From positions 1 through 64,000 of the forward strand of contig URFG01000005.1 in the NCBI GenBank assembly GCA_900547095.1: a stretch of DNA of 64,000 nucleotides, given 5' to 3'. A program made the position numbers and the translations under genes. Numbering within the stretch: position 1 is the first letter of the stretch; each line of letters starts with the position of its first letter. Under the pieces are notes generated by a model, which made no database searches, was not told where the DNA came from, and was given only the letters and a program-made list of their open reading frames with translations. The stretch is from an uncultured Oscillospiraceae bacterium. GTDB lineage: Bacteria; Bacillota; Clostridia; Oscillospirales; Acutalibacteraceae. This document shows, one piece after another, positions 17,021 to 26,350 of this stretch.

Positions 17021-18376
17021 TCACCTCATAATATCGGAGATGTTTCCAATCTTTCTGTTAGCCGCAATAACTATAACGCTGTCGCCGGGAGCGAAGAAAT
17101 CTTCACCGGAGGGAATAATCGCTTTTCTTTTTCTTAAAATACCCGCAATAAGGATATTTTCTTTAAATTTCAGATTTTTAAGCGGAATATTAAGATATTT
17201 GAAATCAGGCTGAATCAAGAACTCAACAGCCTCCACCCTGCCGTCCATAAGCTTATAAAGGGTTTCAATATTGCTTTCAAGAGAGTTTTCAAGCGCTCTT
17301 GCATACCGCGAAACAACATCACAAACGGTTTTTTTCGGAGAAACCACCGTGTCAAGACCGAGCTTATCCGCCATATAGCTGAGCTCCGGCCTATTAACCT
17401 TTGCTATAACTTTAGGTACTCCGTTTGACAGGGCATAGTATGCTATAAGGATATTCTCCTCGTCCATACCGGTAAGCGTTACAAAAGCGTCGCACGAAGT
17501 GATACCCTCTTCAAGCAAAAGTTCCTGGTGAGTTCCGTCGCCGTTTATTACAGTGGCGCCTTCAAGCTTTTCGCTTACCTCTTCGCACCTTTTTTTATCA
17601 ATATCAATAAGCTTAACATTATTTCCCGCACCGAGCAGCATTTTTGAAAGATAAAAAGCAGTTCTGCTGGCGCCTAAAATTATAACGTTTCTCGCCTGCT
17701 TATTTGCAAGGCCTATTTTACCTATAAGTTTTAATGCCTGGGAAGAAGAGGCAGTAACGCCTATTCTATCCCCGCTTTTAAGAACAAAATTACCGTCAGG
17801 TATATAAACAGTTTCCTCTCTTTGAACAACGCATACGAGAAAATTGCAATCATACTTTTTTCTCATTTCCATAAGAGCCATTCCGTTAAGAGGAGAATCT
17901 TCCTTGATAACAAGCTCTATCATTTCAAAATTTCTCGAAAATGTTTCAATATTGACCGCGCTCGGAAGCTTTAAAATATTAAAAAGCTCGTGAGCCGTGA
18001 GCATTTCAGGATTTACAGAAAGTGAAAGATCGATCTGCTGCCTGATAAATCCGAGATTTTTTTCATTGTATTCGGGGTTTCTCACTCGGGCGACCGTGTG
18101 CTTTGCGCCCATTCTTTTTGCGATAATGCAAGAAAGCATATTGAATTCATCGGAGCCTGTTACAGCGATGAACATTACCGCTTTATCGATTTCCGCCTCG
18201 GAAAGGATATCATAATCAGCACCGTTTCCGCAAAGGCACATTACATCATAAATATCCCTGATATCGGCTATTGCCTCGGGATCATTGTCTATCGCTACAA
18301 CATCATGCCCTTCAGACACAAGATTGGCTATTAAAGCAGTACCGATCTTTCCGCACCCGACCACAATAATATTCAT
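17021..18376 (-). CDS. trkA: Trk potassium regulatory protein TrkA
   Basis: Cytoplasmic gating subunit for TrkH. It is 451 residues with two RCK units: the first Rossmann motif VVGCGKIGTALIANL at residue 4 and the second VIILGASRTAFYLSKML near residue 228, each followed by a TrkA_C domain. I place the start at 18376 because TAAGGAGATTTTAT is just upstream; the longer reading frame to 18508 runs through its own promoter and has no family similarity. It is cotranscribed with trkH. Confidence 0.95.
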   Translation of the reverse strand: MNIIVVGCGKIGTALIANLVSEGHDVVAIDNDPEAIADIRDIYDVMCLCGNGADYDILSEAEIDKAVMFIAVTGSDEFNMLSCIIAKRMGAKHTVARVRNPEYNEKNLGFIRQQIDLSLSVNPEMLTAHELFNILKLPSAVNIETFSRNFEMIELVIKEDSPLNGMALMEMRKKYDCNFLVCVVQREETVYIPDGNFVLKSGDRIGVTASSSQALKLIGKIGLANKQARNVIILGASRTAFYLSKMLLGAGNNVKLIDIDKKRCEEVSEKLEGATVINGDGTHQELLLEEGITSCDAFVTLTGMDEENILIAYYALSNGVPKVIAKVNRPELSYMADKLGLDTVVSPKKTVCDVVSRYARALENSLESNIETLYKLMDGRVEAVEFLIQPDFKYLNIPLKNLKFKENILIAGILRKRKAIIPSGEDFFAPGDSVIVIAANRKIGNISDIMR

Positions 18377-18404
18377 ATAAAATCTCCTTAAACATATTAA
18401 ACAT

Positions 18405-18432
18405 ATTATACTATTTTGTTTGAAAAAATCAA
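18405..18432 (-). promoter_or_regulatory. Sigma-A-like promoter for trkA
   Basis: TTGATT (18432-18427), a 16 base spacer and TATAAT (18410-18405), 29 bases before the trkA start. Confidence 0.6.
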
Positions 18433-18440
18433 CCGTTTTG

Positions 18441-18469
18441 TTGACACTGAAATTTTTATATGATACACT
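18441..18469 (+). promoter_or_regulatory. Sigma-A-like promoter for the LCP gene
   Basis: TTGACA (18441-18446), a 17 base spacer and TACACT (18464-18469). It is divergent from the trkA promoter; the two -35 boxes are 8 bases apart. Confidence 0.6.
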
Positions 18470-18501
18470 CAATAATATAAATACTTTCAAGGTGAGTTGA
18501 T

Positions 18502-19527
18502 ATGACAAAAACCAAAAAAATAATTCTTATAGTTGTTTCCTCGATTTTAAGCTTGCTTTTAATTGCGGGAATAACCTACACTGCTTTTTACTATCACGGC
18601 AAGAGCAAATTTCATAAATCCGATTCGCATATTGAAAACAGTAACGTTACGGCGGATGACGATTCCGACGATGTGATAGTATATGGCGGAAAGAAATATG
18701 AGCTTAATAAAAGTGCCGTGAATATTCTGTTTTTAGGTGTGGATAAGCAAAACCTTTCTAAAAATTTAGGTTACGGAAAAAACGGACAGGCAGACGCGAT
18801 CTTCGTTATGTCGATAGATACATCAAATAAGTCTATAAACATAATTCCGATATCGAGAGAAACAATGTGCGATGTAAATGTTTACTCTGACGCGGGCAAT
18901 TTCGGCGGAACGAGAAAAGAGCAGTTATGCTTAGCTTACGCTTACGGCAATTCCCCTGCTGAATCAAGTGAAAATGTTTTAAAATCGGTAAAAAGGGCGC
19001 TTTACGGAATAAATATCAGCTCATATATCACAGTAGACCTTAAATGTATCGAAAAGGTAGTGGATAATCTCGGAGGTATTGAGATAACGCCCGATGAAGA
19101 TATAGTTCTTGAAAAGCTCGGTACTCTTAAAAAAGGTAAAAAAACAACTTTAAACGGAAAATGGGCTTTAGCTTATATCAGGACACGCGGCGATGACATC
19201 TCCGCCAATGAAAAGCGAATGGAAAGGCAAAATGAGTTTATAAAGGTATTTGCATCAAAATTCGGCAACGCACTTCTTAAAAACCCTTCAAAGCTTTCAT
19301 CGTTTTACAATGCTTTAAAGCCTTACTATTTCACAAATATGAATTTTTCGCAGCTCACTTACCTTGCAACAAACTTCCTTGTAGGAAACATAGGCAACAA
19401 TTTTAAATATCACAAGATAACAGGCACACTTCAAAAAGGAGAAAAATGGGTTGAATTCATTCCCGATGAAAAATCGGTGCTCGAAAATATTATGACTGTG
19501 TTTTATAAGGAAAAAGCTACCGCATAA
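18502..19527 (+). CDS. LytR-CpsA-Psr family cell-wall ligase
   Basis: Attaches wall teichoic acid or capsule polymers from an undecaprenyl carrier to peptidoglycan, outside the membrane. The 341-residue protein has an N-terminal membrane helix (residues 7-29) and the LCP domain: VNILFLGVDK, DAIFVMSIDTSNKSI, the conserved arginines in IIPISRETMCDV, GGIEITPDEDIVL and WALAYIRTRGDD with KRMERQNEFI. An AAGGTGA site precedes its ATG. Confidence 0.92.
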   Translation: MTKTKKIILIVVSSILSLLLIAGITYTAFYYHGKSKFHKSDSHIENSNVTADDDSDDVIVYGGKKYELNKSAVNILFLGVDKQNLSKNLGYGKNGQADAIFVMSIDTSNKSINIIPISRETMCDVNVYSDAGNFGGTRKEQLCLAYAYGNSPAESSENVLKSVKRALYGINISSYITVDLKCIEKVVDNLGGIEITPDEDIVLEKLGTLKKGKKTTLNGKWALAYIRTRGDDISANEKRMERQNEFIKVFASKFGNALLKNPSKLSSFYNALKPYYFTNMNFSQLTYLATNFLVGNIGNNFKYHKITGTLQKGEKWVEFIPDEKSVLENIMTVFYKEKATA

Positions 19528-19545
19528 GCGGTAGCTTTTTTTGTC
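19511..19545. terminator. Bidirectional terminator between LCP gene and pfk
   Basis: AAAAGCTACCGC (19512-19523) pairs with 19528-19539, with T on the plus side and A on the other, so both converging genes can use it. The LCP stop codon lies in the loop. Confidence 0.88.
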
Positions 19546-20762
19546 TACTTATTCTGCAATTTGAAATGAATTGGTATTCCGTTTTTCATTCTTATTATCT
19601 GCTCGCCGTGAATAAGTGGAAGAAAATAATCCACAGCCTCATCTGAAACATTATTAAGAGCCACATTTATCCATTTTTTCGGGAAAAACCGCTCTTTATT
19701 TGCAATATCGCTTGCGGGCACGCAATCCGAAATAACAGTATAAGGATTGTTCATAATCCTTTTAAATATCATTGCAATTCCGCTTTTCCCTGAAAGTGCA
19801 AATTCCACGGCCTTTTCGGCTATCAGCTCCGCTTCTTCAATGTCTGTTTTTGAGCTTATGTGGGAAGAGCACCTCTGCATAACATTAAGCTCGACCGATC
19901 TAACCTTACAGCCGATATTATCTCTCACGATATTTTCAAGAATTTTGCCTATTCCGCTTAAATTTTCGTGACCGAAACTGTCGACAGTTCCCGTTCCGTA
20001 GGATTTTTCGGAGTTTGCTCTTTCAAGCTTAAGCCCCTCCGATACTGCTACGACGACAGCCCTGTGCACCATCATCTGCGCTTTTACATCTTCAAGAAAT
20101 TTCTTTTCCGAAATTTTGCTTTCGGGAAGATAGATAAGGTGCGGAGCGCTCTCGCCGTTCGCCCTTAATACGCAGGAAGAAGCTGTAAGCCAGCCTGCGT
20201 GCCTGCCCATTATTTCTATGATAGTGACAGACTCTATACTGTAAACGGAGCTGTCGCGGATAATTTCCTGCACAGTGGTAGCCACATATTTTGCCGCCGA
20301 GCCGAAGCCGGGGGTGTGATCGGTATATTCAAGATCGTTATCAATAGTTTTCGGAATTCCGACGATTTTTATATCAATACCCTTTTTCTTCATATAAGAG
20401 CTTAATTTTGCAACGGTATCCATTGAATCGTTACCGCCGATATAGAAAAAAGCGCCTATTCCGTGGCGAAAAAAGCATTCGGTTATTTTATCATAAACCC
20501 TCGAATCGGTATCCTCGGGCAATTTGTACCTGCAGGAGCCAAGGCAGGTTGAAGGAGTCTGCCTTAAAAGCTCCATATCCTCGTCGGTTTTTATAACGGA
20601 ATTAAGATCGATAAGATTATCCGAAATAATCCCCTCTATTCCGTTAAAAGAGCCGAAAATATGGTCGATTTCTTTTTCTTTGAGTCCCTGCCTGAAAACT
20701 CCGAGAAGTGAAGCATTAATAGCGCAGGTAGGTCCTCCTGATTGTGCAACGGCAATATTCAT
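19545..20762 (-). CDS. PPi-type 6-phosphofructokinase
   Basis: Phosphorylates fructose 6-phosphate. The 405-residue protein starts IAVAQSGGPTCAINAS, has the donor-site motif YIGGNDSMDT and PKTIDNDLEYTDHTPGFGSA, and IIEIMGRHAGWLTA. An Asp in the second position of GGxD and the Lys in PKTIDND are the residues associated with pyrophosphate-dependent enzymes, so PPi is the likely donor; ATP use cannot be excluded by motif alone. Its gene is monocistronic. Confidence 0.9.
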   Translation of the reverse strand: MNIAVAQSGGPTCAINASLLGVFRQGLKEKEIDHIFGSFNGIEGIISDNLIDLNSVIKTDEDMELLRQTPSTCLGSCRYKLPEDTDSRVYDKITECFFRHGIGAFFYIGGNDSMDTVAKLSSYMKKKGIDIKIVGIPKTIDNDLEYTDHTPGFGSAAKYVATTVQEIIRDSSVYSIESVTIIEIMGRHAGWLTASSCVLRANGESAPHLIYLPESKISEKKFLEDVKAQMMVHRAVVVAVSEGLKLERANSEKSYGTGTVDSFGHENLSGIGKILENIVRDNIGCKVRSVELNVMQRCSSHISSKTDIEEAELIAEKAVEFALSGKSGIAMIFKRIMNNPYTVISDCVPASDIANKERFFPKKWINVALNNVSDEAVDYFLPLIHGEQIIRMKNGIPIHFKLQNK

Positions 20763-20789
20763 TTAATGATCCTTTCTTATTTTGCTTAC

Positions 20790-21662
20790 TCATACTCCCG
20801 AAAGATCAAAATTAGGTATCATTTCCTCTTTTGAACTTTCAAGCTCCTGAAAATAGCAGTTTCTAAAGCCCGAATTTATAATGTGATCAAGCACTTTTTC
20901 ATATTCGCGCTTTGTAACTAATCTGTTTATTTCTTTATATTTATAAGCCTCTCCCTGGGGCGAATATTGGCTCATTATGCTGAATATCGCGTTACTGAAT
21001 TTTTCATTTACGCAGTCAAAGATCTTAATTGCCTCATTGGTCGCCGCAGGCATAAGCAAATGCCTTATGATAACTCCGCTTTTAAGCAATCCGTTTTCTA
21101 AGATAAGCTTGCTTTTTAAATTATAAGCATATTCTATGGCGCTTAAAGCAGTTTGCGGATAATCCTCCGCTTTAGAATACTTCTTAGCTCTGCTTTTATC
21201 AAGATATTTTAAATCAAAAAGATAAATATCGATATAATCTTTTAACAAGTCGAGTTCATATAAGCTGTCATACCCCGAAGAATTGTAAACTATCGGAATA
21301 TTAGGTCTGTAGATCTCAAGTGCAGACCTTATCGCATAAGCATAATGCGAGGGCGTTACAAGATTGATATTATGAGCGCCCTTTTGCTCTAGTTCTTTAA
21401 AAATTTCCGCAAGTCTTAAAACAGTTATTTTTTTGCCTTTATTCCCTCTGCTCACTTCAAAATTCTGGCAGAAAACGCATCTTAAAGAGCAGCCGCTGAA
21501 AAAAACCGCTCCCGAGCCGTTTTTTCCGCTGATAACAGGCTCTTCGCCGAAATGGAGCATAGCTTTTGCCAAAACAGGCTCAAAAGGCATTTTGCAATAG
21601 CCCTTTGAGCTATCTTTCCCACGCGGCGCATTGCACTTTCTCGGGCATAGATTGCACAGCAT
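20790..21662 (-). CDS. Radical SAM protein of the PflA-like group
   Basis: A 290-residue radical SAM enzyme. The cluster motif is SGCSLRCVFCQN (CxxxCxxC) near residue 76. The N-terminus carries extra cysteines (MLCNLCPRKCNAPRG and YCKMPF), as in the PflX/YgcF-like proteins. The substrate is unknown. Its start overlaps the upstream exonuclease gene by 53 bases; the conserved N-terminal cysteines show that this early start is real. Confidence 0.87.
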   Translation of the reverse strand: MLCNLCPRKCNAPRGKDSSKGYCKMPFEPVLAKAMLHFGEEPVISGKNGSGAVFFSGCSLRCVFCQNFEVSRGNKGKKITVLRLAEIFKELEQKGAHNINLVTPSHYAYAIRSALEIYRPNIPIVYNSSGYDSLYELDLLKDYIDIYLFDLKYLDKSRAKKYSKAEDYPQTALSAIEYAYNLKSKLILENGLLKSGVIIRHLLMPAATNEAIKIFDCVNEKFSNAIFSIMSQYSPQGEAYKYKEINRLVTKREYEKVLDHIINSGFRNCYFQELESSKEEMIPNFDLSGV

Positions 21663-22521
21663 TATTATTTTCCTCTTTTTTGATCTCGCATATTCTTTTT
21701 CTGACCGTTAAACTGTCAAAAGTCTTTTTGACAGAAATTCTTCCCTGAAATTTTCTGCGGCATTTTTTGCAATAAAAATTTGCGCAGAACCACCTGTTAT
21801 GATACCGCCATTTAGTTTTTCTTAAAGCCATTTCTCCGCATTTATCACAGAAAAAATTAAGATTTTCCTCCCCGATTTTTTCGTCGCTTAAATTTTTAAG
21901 ATAATAGGATTTAAAATAAAGCTTTTTATAAAATGCGGGATCGCGCGTATCCTGAACCTGGCAGAAAAATCTTTCTGCATTAAAATTTTTCCTTAATAGC
22001 TTAAGGCATAAAAGGCTGTCGTCTTTAGCTGTGTGAAGTTCAAGATCATCAAATCCTATATTATATACTTTCGCCGCGTCCTGCAAAGAAATTTGGGATT
22101 TAAGCTCTAAGCCTGAAAGCCTGATCTCATTTTGAATATACTTTTGAAGATCGAGATATTTTTCGATCTTGAATTTTGAGCCTAAAGTCAGGTACTTTTC
22201 GTTTTCTGCAATAGAATAAAGGTCGGAATTGCTCCAGGTGAGAGTGATAAAATCCGAGCCCACCCATTTATTATATTTCTCCACCGCTTCTTTTAAAGGA
22301 ATTCCCGAAAGCATTTCTTCGGTGGTTATTTTTGTAAGCTCCGTAAAACGAGAACTTACCTTTTTTGAAACGGAGGACTTAATATTTATTTTTAAAGTAT
22401 CGATGATGTTTAAATTTTCATCGCACTTGACCGCTCCGATCTGTAAGATCTGATTTATAAATCCGTGCTTTGATTTAAGATAAACATTATCCCATTCCAT
22501 ATCTAGAATGATATAATTCAT
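21610..22521 (-). CDS. 3'-5' exonuclease-like protein with C-terminal zinc ribbon
   Basis: A 303-residue protein with an RNase T/DnaQ-type DEDDh exonuclease domain: IILDMEWDN (the D-x-E), TWSNSDLYSI and LHTAKDDSLLCLKLL (the His-x4-Asp). From about residue 225 follow cysteine pairs FCDKCGEMAL and YCKKCRRKFQ, a zinc ribbon that could bind nucleic acid. The family is common in Clostridia, related to the sporulation inhibitor KapD group, but the substrate is not known. It starts immediately after the typA stop. Confidence 0.82.
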   Translation of the reverse strand: MNYIILDMEWDNVYLKSKHGFINQILQIGAVKCDENLNIIDTLKINIKSSVSKKVSSRFTELTKITTEEMLSGIPLKEAVEKYNKWVGSDFITLTWSNSDLYSIAENEKYLTLGSKFKIEKYLDLQKYIQNEIRLSGLELKSQISLQDAAKVYNIGFDDLELHTAKDDSLLCLKLLRKNFNAERFFCQVQDTRDPAFYKKLYFKSYYLKNLSDEKIGEENLNFFCDKCGEMALRKTKWRYHNRWFCANFYCKKCRRKFQGRISVKKTFDSLTVRKRICEIKKEENNNAVQSMPEKVQCAAWER

Positions 22522-24350
22522 CAGCGGTTTTTAGCCTCGTGTTTCATTCTCAGCTCTTTGCTTAAAATTTTCTTTCTGAGCCTTATGTTTTCGGGTGTGA
22601 TCTCAACAAGCTCGTCGTCTTTAATAAACTCAAGCGACTGCTCAAGACTTAAAGTTGAGTGAGGAACAAGTCTTAACGCGTCGTCAGAGCCGGAAGCACG
22701 GGTGTTTGTCATCTGCTTTTTCTTACAGACATTGCAGACTATATCCTCGTTTTTCGGATTTTCTCCCACTATCATTCCCTCATATACGGGTGTGCCGGGT
22801 CCTATGAAAAGCCTGCCTCTGCTTTGAGTATTAAAAAGTCCGTAACCGGTAGCTTCGCCTGTTTCGTGAGCTATTATCGAGCCGGTGTTCCTCTGCTCGA
22901 TATTACCCTTGAATTCCTCGTAACCGTTGAAAACATGGTTCATAATTCCGTTTCCGTTAGTATCAGTCATAAACTGTGAGCGGTAGCCTAAAAGACCTCT
23001 TGCAGGAATTACAAACTCCATATGTGACATCCCGCCGTCACGCGTGCCCATATTCTTGATCTCTGCGTGCCTGCTGCCGAGCCTTTCCATTACAACGCCG
23101 ACATAGGTGTCAGGCACTTCTATCATCAAAAGCTCCATAGGCTCTAAAAGCTTGCCGTTTTCATCCTTTTTATAGATAACCTCAGGAGGAGATACCTGGA
23201 ATTCATAACCCTGCCTGCGCATTGTTTCAATGAGTATTGAAAGGTGGAGCTCACCTCTTCCGGAAACCTTGAAAGTATCTGCGCTGTCGGTTTCTTCCAC
23301 ACGAAGGCTTACATTTGTCATAACCTCTTTAAAGAGCCTGTCACGGAGGTTTCGCGAAGTAACGAATTTTCCGTCCTGCCCTGCAAAGGGAGAGTTATTT
23401 ACCATAAAGTTCATCGAAAGCGTCGGCTCGTCAATCTTAACAAAAGGCAATGCTTCGATATTTTCGGGATCGCAGGCAGTTTCGCCTATTTCAAGATCGG
23501 CAATTCCCGCAACCTGAACTATATCTCCGACTGTGGCCGATTCAACTTCTGTTCTTTTAAGACCGCTGTACATAAAGAGTTTTGCGATTTTTACATTGCT
23601 CGAAGTTCCGTCTTTATGACAAAGTGCAACCCTCTGCCCTACGCTGACTGTGCCTCTTATAACTCTTCCTACGCCTATTCTGCCTAAATATTCGTCATAT
23701 TCGATATTTGAGAATAAAAGCTGCAGCGGGGCCTCGGTATCACCTTTAGGCGGCTCTATTTCTTTTACTATTTCCTCAAAAAGCGGTTTCATATCCGAAC
23801 CCTTAACATCGGGTGAATAAGAAGCATAACCGTCTCTTGCGGAGGCGAAAACTACGGGAAATTCTATCTGATCGTCGTCAGCGCCAAGCTCTATGAAAAG
23901 ATCAAGGACTTCGTCTACGACCTCGTGAGGTCTTGCCATAGGTCTGTCGATCTTATTTATAACAACAACTGCTTTTTTGCCGAGAGCCAGCGCTTTTTTA
24001 AGCACAAATCTCGTCTGCGGCATACAGCCCTCAAAAGCGTCGACAAGTAAAAGAACGCCGTCTACCATCTGAAGAATTCTCTCGACCTCTCCGCCGAAAT
24101 CCGCGTGTCCCGGAGTATCGATAATATTTATCTTAACGCCGTTATACATAACGCTTGTGTTTTTCGAAAGAATTGTAATTCCTCTTTCTCTTTCGAGATC
24201 GTTAGAGTCCATTACCCTTTCGTTTACCGATTCGTTTTCTCTGAAAGTACCGCTCTGCTTTAAAAGCTGGTCTACAAGTGTGGTCTTACCATGGTCGACG
24301 TGTGCGATTATCGCGATATTTCTTAAATTTTCAATTATTTTTTCTGCCAT
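22521..24350 (-). CDS. typA: Ribosome-associated GTPase TypA/BipA
   Basis: Translational GTPase that helps ribosome assembly and stress growth. It is 609 residues; G1 AHVDHGKTTLVDQLLKQSG, switch II DTPGHADFGGEVER, G4 VVINKIDRP and the TypA-specific C-terminal domain with RGLLGYRSQFMTDTNGNG. An SD (GGGGGA) is upstream. It overlaps the following exonuclease gene by one base. Confidence 0.96.
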   Translation of the reverse strand: MAEKIIENLRNIAIIAHVDHGKTTLVDQLLKQSGTFRENESVNERVMDSNDLERERGITILSKNTSVMYNGVKINIIDTPGHADFGGEVERILQMVDGVLLLVDAFEGCMPQTRFVLKKALALGKKAVVVINKIDRPMARPHEVVDEVLDLFIELGADDDQIEFPVVFASARDGYASYSPDVKGSDMKPLFEEIVKEIEPPKGDTEAPLQLLFSNIEYDEYLGRIGVGRVIRGTVSVGQRVALCHKDGTSSNVKIAKLFMYSGLKRTEVESATVGDIVQVAGIADLEIGETACDPENIEALPFVKIDEPTLSMNFMVNNSPFAGQDGKFVTSRNLRDRLFKEVMTNVSLRVEETDSADTFKVSGRGELHLSILIETMRRQGYEFQVSPPEVIYKKDENGKLLEPMELLMIEVPDTYVGVVMERLGSRHAEIKNMGTRDGGMSHMEFVIPARGLLGYRSQFMTDTNGNGIMNHVFNGYEEFKGNIEQRNTGSIIAHETGEATGYGLFNTQSRGRLFIGPGTPVYEGMIVGENPKNEDIVCNVCKKKQMTNTRASGSDDALRLVPHSTLSLEQSLEFIKDDELVEITPENIRLRKKILSKELRMKHEAKNR

Positions 24351-24375
24351 AATGATCCCCCGTTTTTCACAGCCA

Positions 24376-24405
24376 AACGCCGCTCTTATTGAGCGGCGTT
24401 ATAAT
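24376..24405 (-). terminator. Hairpin at the end of the FlaA1/CapD-like gene
   Basis: AACGCCGCTC (24376-24385) pairs with GAGCGGCGTT (24391-24400); the stop codon of the upstream gene is in the loop. Only a short T run follows on the minus strand, so it may be a weak terminator. Confidence 0.5.
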
Positions 24406-26233
24406 GATATGTCGGAACAATGCGCGCTGTTATTTCTCTGATGTCCGAATTTTCATCTTCAAGCATATGTTTTAATTCTTTAAGCTCATTGAAAAATTCG
24501 TTTTCGTCAAAATCAATAGCGTGACCGATATAAATAAGCCTGTTATCTGTCTTTTTAAGTCCCTCTTCGGACATCAAAAGCTCTTCATACATTTTTTCTC
24601 CCGGTCTGAGACCGATAAATTCTATCTGAATTTCGGAATAAGGCTTGTACCCCGAAAGCTTGATAAGATTTTCGGCAAGATCGACTATTTTAACGGGCTT
24701 GCCCATATCCAAAACGAATATTTCTCCGCCCTTGGCAGAAGATCCTGCCTGAATTACCAGCGAAACCGCCTCGGGAATAGTCATAAAGTATCTTATCATA
24801 TTCGGATCTGTGACAGTGACGGGATCACCTTTTTCTATCTGCTTTTTAAACAGCGGAATGACCGATCCGTTAGATCCTAAAACGTTTCCGAATCTTACTG
24901 CGACAAATTCGGTCTTGGATTTTTCATTGACCGACTGCACTATCATTTCGCAAATTCTCTTGCTCGCTCCCATAATATTGGTGGGGTTGACAGCTTTATC
25001 GGTGGATATAAGCACAAACTTTTCCGCTCCGTATTTATCGGCGCAAAGAGCTGTGTTATAAGTGCCGAAGACGTTGTTTTTTATAGCCTCGTTAGGGCTG
25101 TCCTCCATTAAAGGCACATGCTTATGAGCTGCAGCGTGGAAAACAAGCTGTGGCTTATATTTTTCAAATACATATTCGAGCCTTTTTTTATCTCTCACTG
25201 AGCCGATAAGCGTTATAAGATCAAGCTCCGGATCAGCGAATTTAAGCTCGTTTTGTATCTCGTAAGCATTATTCTCATAAATATCGAAAATAATGAGTTT
25301 TTTCGGATTGTGGAAAGCTATCTGTCTGCAAAGCTCGGAGCCTATTGATCCTCCGCCACCTGTGACTAATACTGTTTTGTTCTTTATATAATCAAAAACA
25401 TTCGGCAAAGTAAGATCGATAGGATCTCTTCCCAAAAGGTCCTCAATCTGAACTTCCCTTAAAGTGTTTATCTTTATCTGCTGACCGGAGAGCATTTTAT
25501 ATACGCTCGGCAGCACGCGGATCTTGCAGCCTGTTTTCTGACACATTTGAAGAATTTCTGATTTTCTCGCGCTTTCGCAGGAGGGTATGGCGAAAATAAT
25601 AGTATCTATATGATATTCTTTAATGCAATCGGGAATAGAATTGCAGTCCCCCACTATCTTAACGCCTGAAATATAGTTTCCTATCTTTTGAGTATTATCA
25701 TCTATAGCGCATTTTATGGCGGATTTATAAAGCTCACGGTTGCTCTGGATATCATCAATAAGAAGCTTTGCGGCGTCTCCCGCGCCGATTATCATAATAT
25801 TATCTTCCGCTTTTGCGCCGCCTTTGAATATCTCTCCCACGCTGTGCCTTGCGGCAAGCCTGAAGCAGAAAATAAACACTATGGCAAAAAGAACGGAAAT
25901 GAAAGAAAATCTGATTTTTATTCCATTGTCAGGTCCAAAAATAAGACTTGCAAAAAGCATAACAAGACCTGAAAGACAAGCCGAGATCACAAGCCTGATA
26001 TAATCCGAATATCCCGCATACTTCCACAAAATATTATAAGCCTTAAAAATATAAAGGAAAACAAAAAGCGACACCGCAAAAACCGCCGCCAATGTAAAAA
26101 ACGCCCCGTTAAAACCGATCTGACAAAAAGAACCGGCTAAAAAAACGGAAGCGACCGCAGCTGCAATATCGAATGTTATGCAAATAAGCAAAATCGTGAA
26201 TCTGTTTTTAAACAAAATTATCTCTCCAAACAA
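24386..26233 (-). CDS. Membrane-bound UDP-sugar 4,6-dehydratase/epimerase, CapD/FlaA1 long type
   Basis: Modifies a nucleotide sugar (typically UDP-GlcNAc) for capsule or glycan synthesis. The 615-residue protein has four membrane helices (about residues 8-115), a Rossmann domain with IIGAGDAAKLLIDDIQSN, and an SDR domain with VTGGGGSIGSELCRQI, DKAVNPTNIMGASKR and LRPGEKMYEEL. As in the known long members, the usual catalytic Tyr of YxxxK is Met (MGASK). No other sugar genes are adjacent. Confidence 0.9.
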   Translation of the reverse strand: MFGEIILFKNRFTILLICITFDIAAAVASVFLAGSFCQIGFNGAFFTLAAVFAVSLFVFLYIFKAYNILWKYAGYSDYIRLVISACLSGLVMLFASLIFGPDNGIKIRFSFISVLFAIVFIFCFRLAARHSVGEIFKGGAKAEDNIMIIGAGDAAKLLIDDIQSNRELYKSAIKCAIDDNTQKIGNYISGVKIVGDCNSIPDCIKEYHIDTIIFAIPSCESARKSEILQMCQKTGCKIRVLPSVYKMLSGQQIKINTLREVQIEDLLGRDPIDLTLPNVFDYIKNKTVLVTGGGGSIGSELCRQIAFHNPKKLIIFDIYENNAYEIQNELKFADPELDLITLIGSVRDKKRLEYVFEKYKPQLVFHAAAHKHVPLMEDSPNEAIKNNVFGTYNTALCADKYGAEKFVLISTDKAVNPTNIMGASKRICEMIVQSVNEKSKTEFVAVRFGNVLGSNGSVIPLFKKQIEKGDPVTVTDPNMIRYFMTIPEAVSLVIQAGSSAKGGEIFVLDMGKPVKIVDLAENLIKLSGYKPYSEIQIEFIGLRPGEKMYEELLMSEEGLKKTDNRLIYIGHAIDFDENEFFNELKELKHMLEDENSDIREITARIVPTYHYNAAQ

Positions 26234-26350
26234 CTCGTTTTAACATACAAAATAATTATACAATATATGCTTTCAAAAATCAATATTTTCCTTGTAAAAT
26301 ATAAAAAAATATAATATAATTATTTATGTAAATTCTAACGGAGAAAAGAT

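Noticed and set aside
18377..18508. 44-residue N-terminal extension of trkA
   Set aside because: It overlaps the trkA promoter, lacks an SD and has no family similarity; the SD before 18376 fixes the start.
23244..23687. 147-codon plus-strand frame opposite typA
   Set aside because: It lies wholly within the sense-conserved typA coding region and has no SD or recognisable domain.
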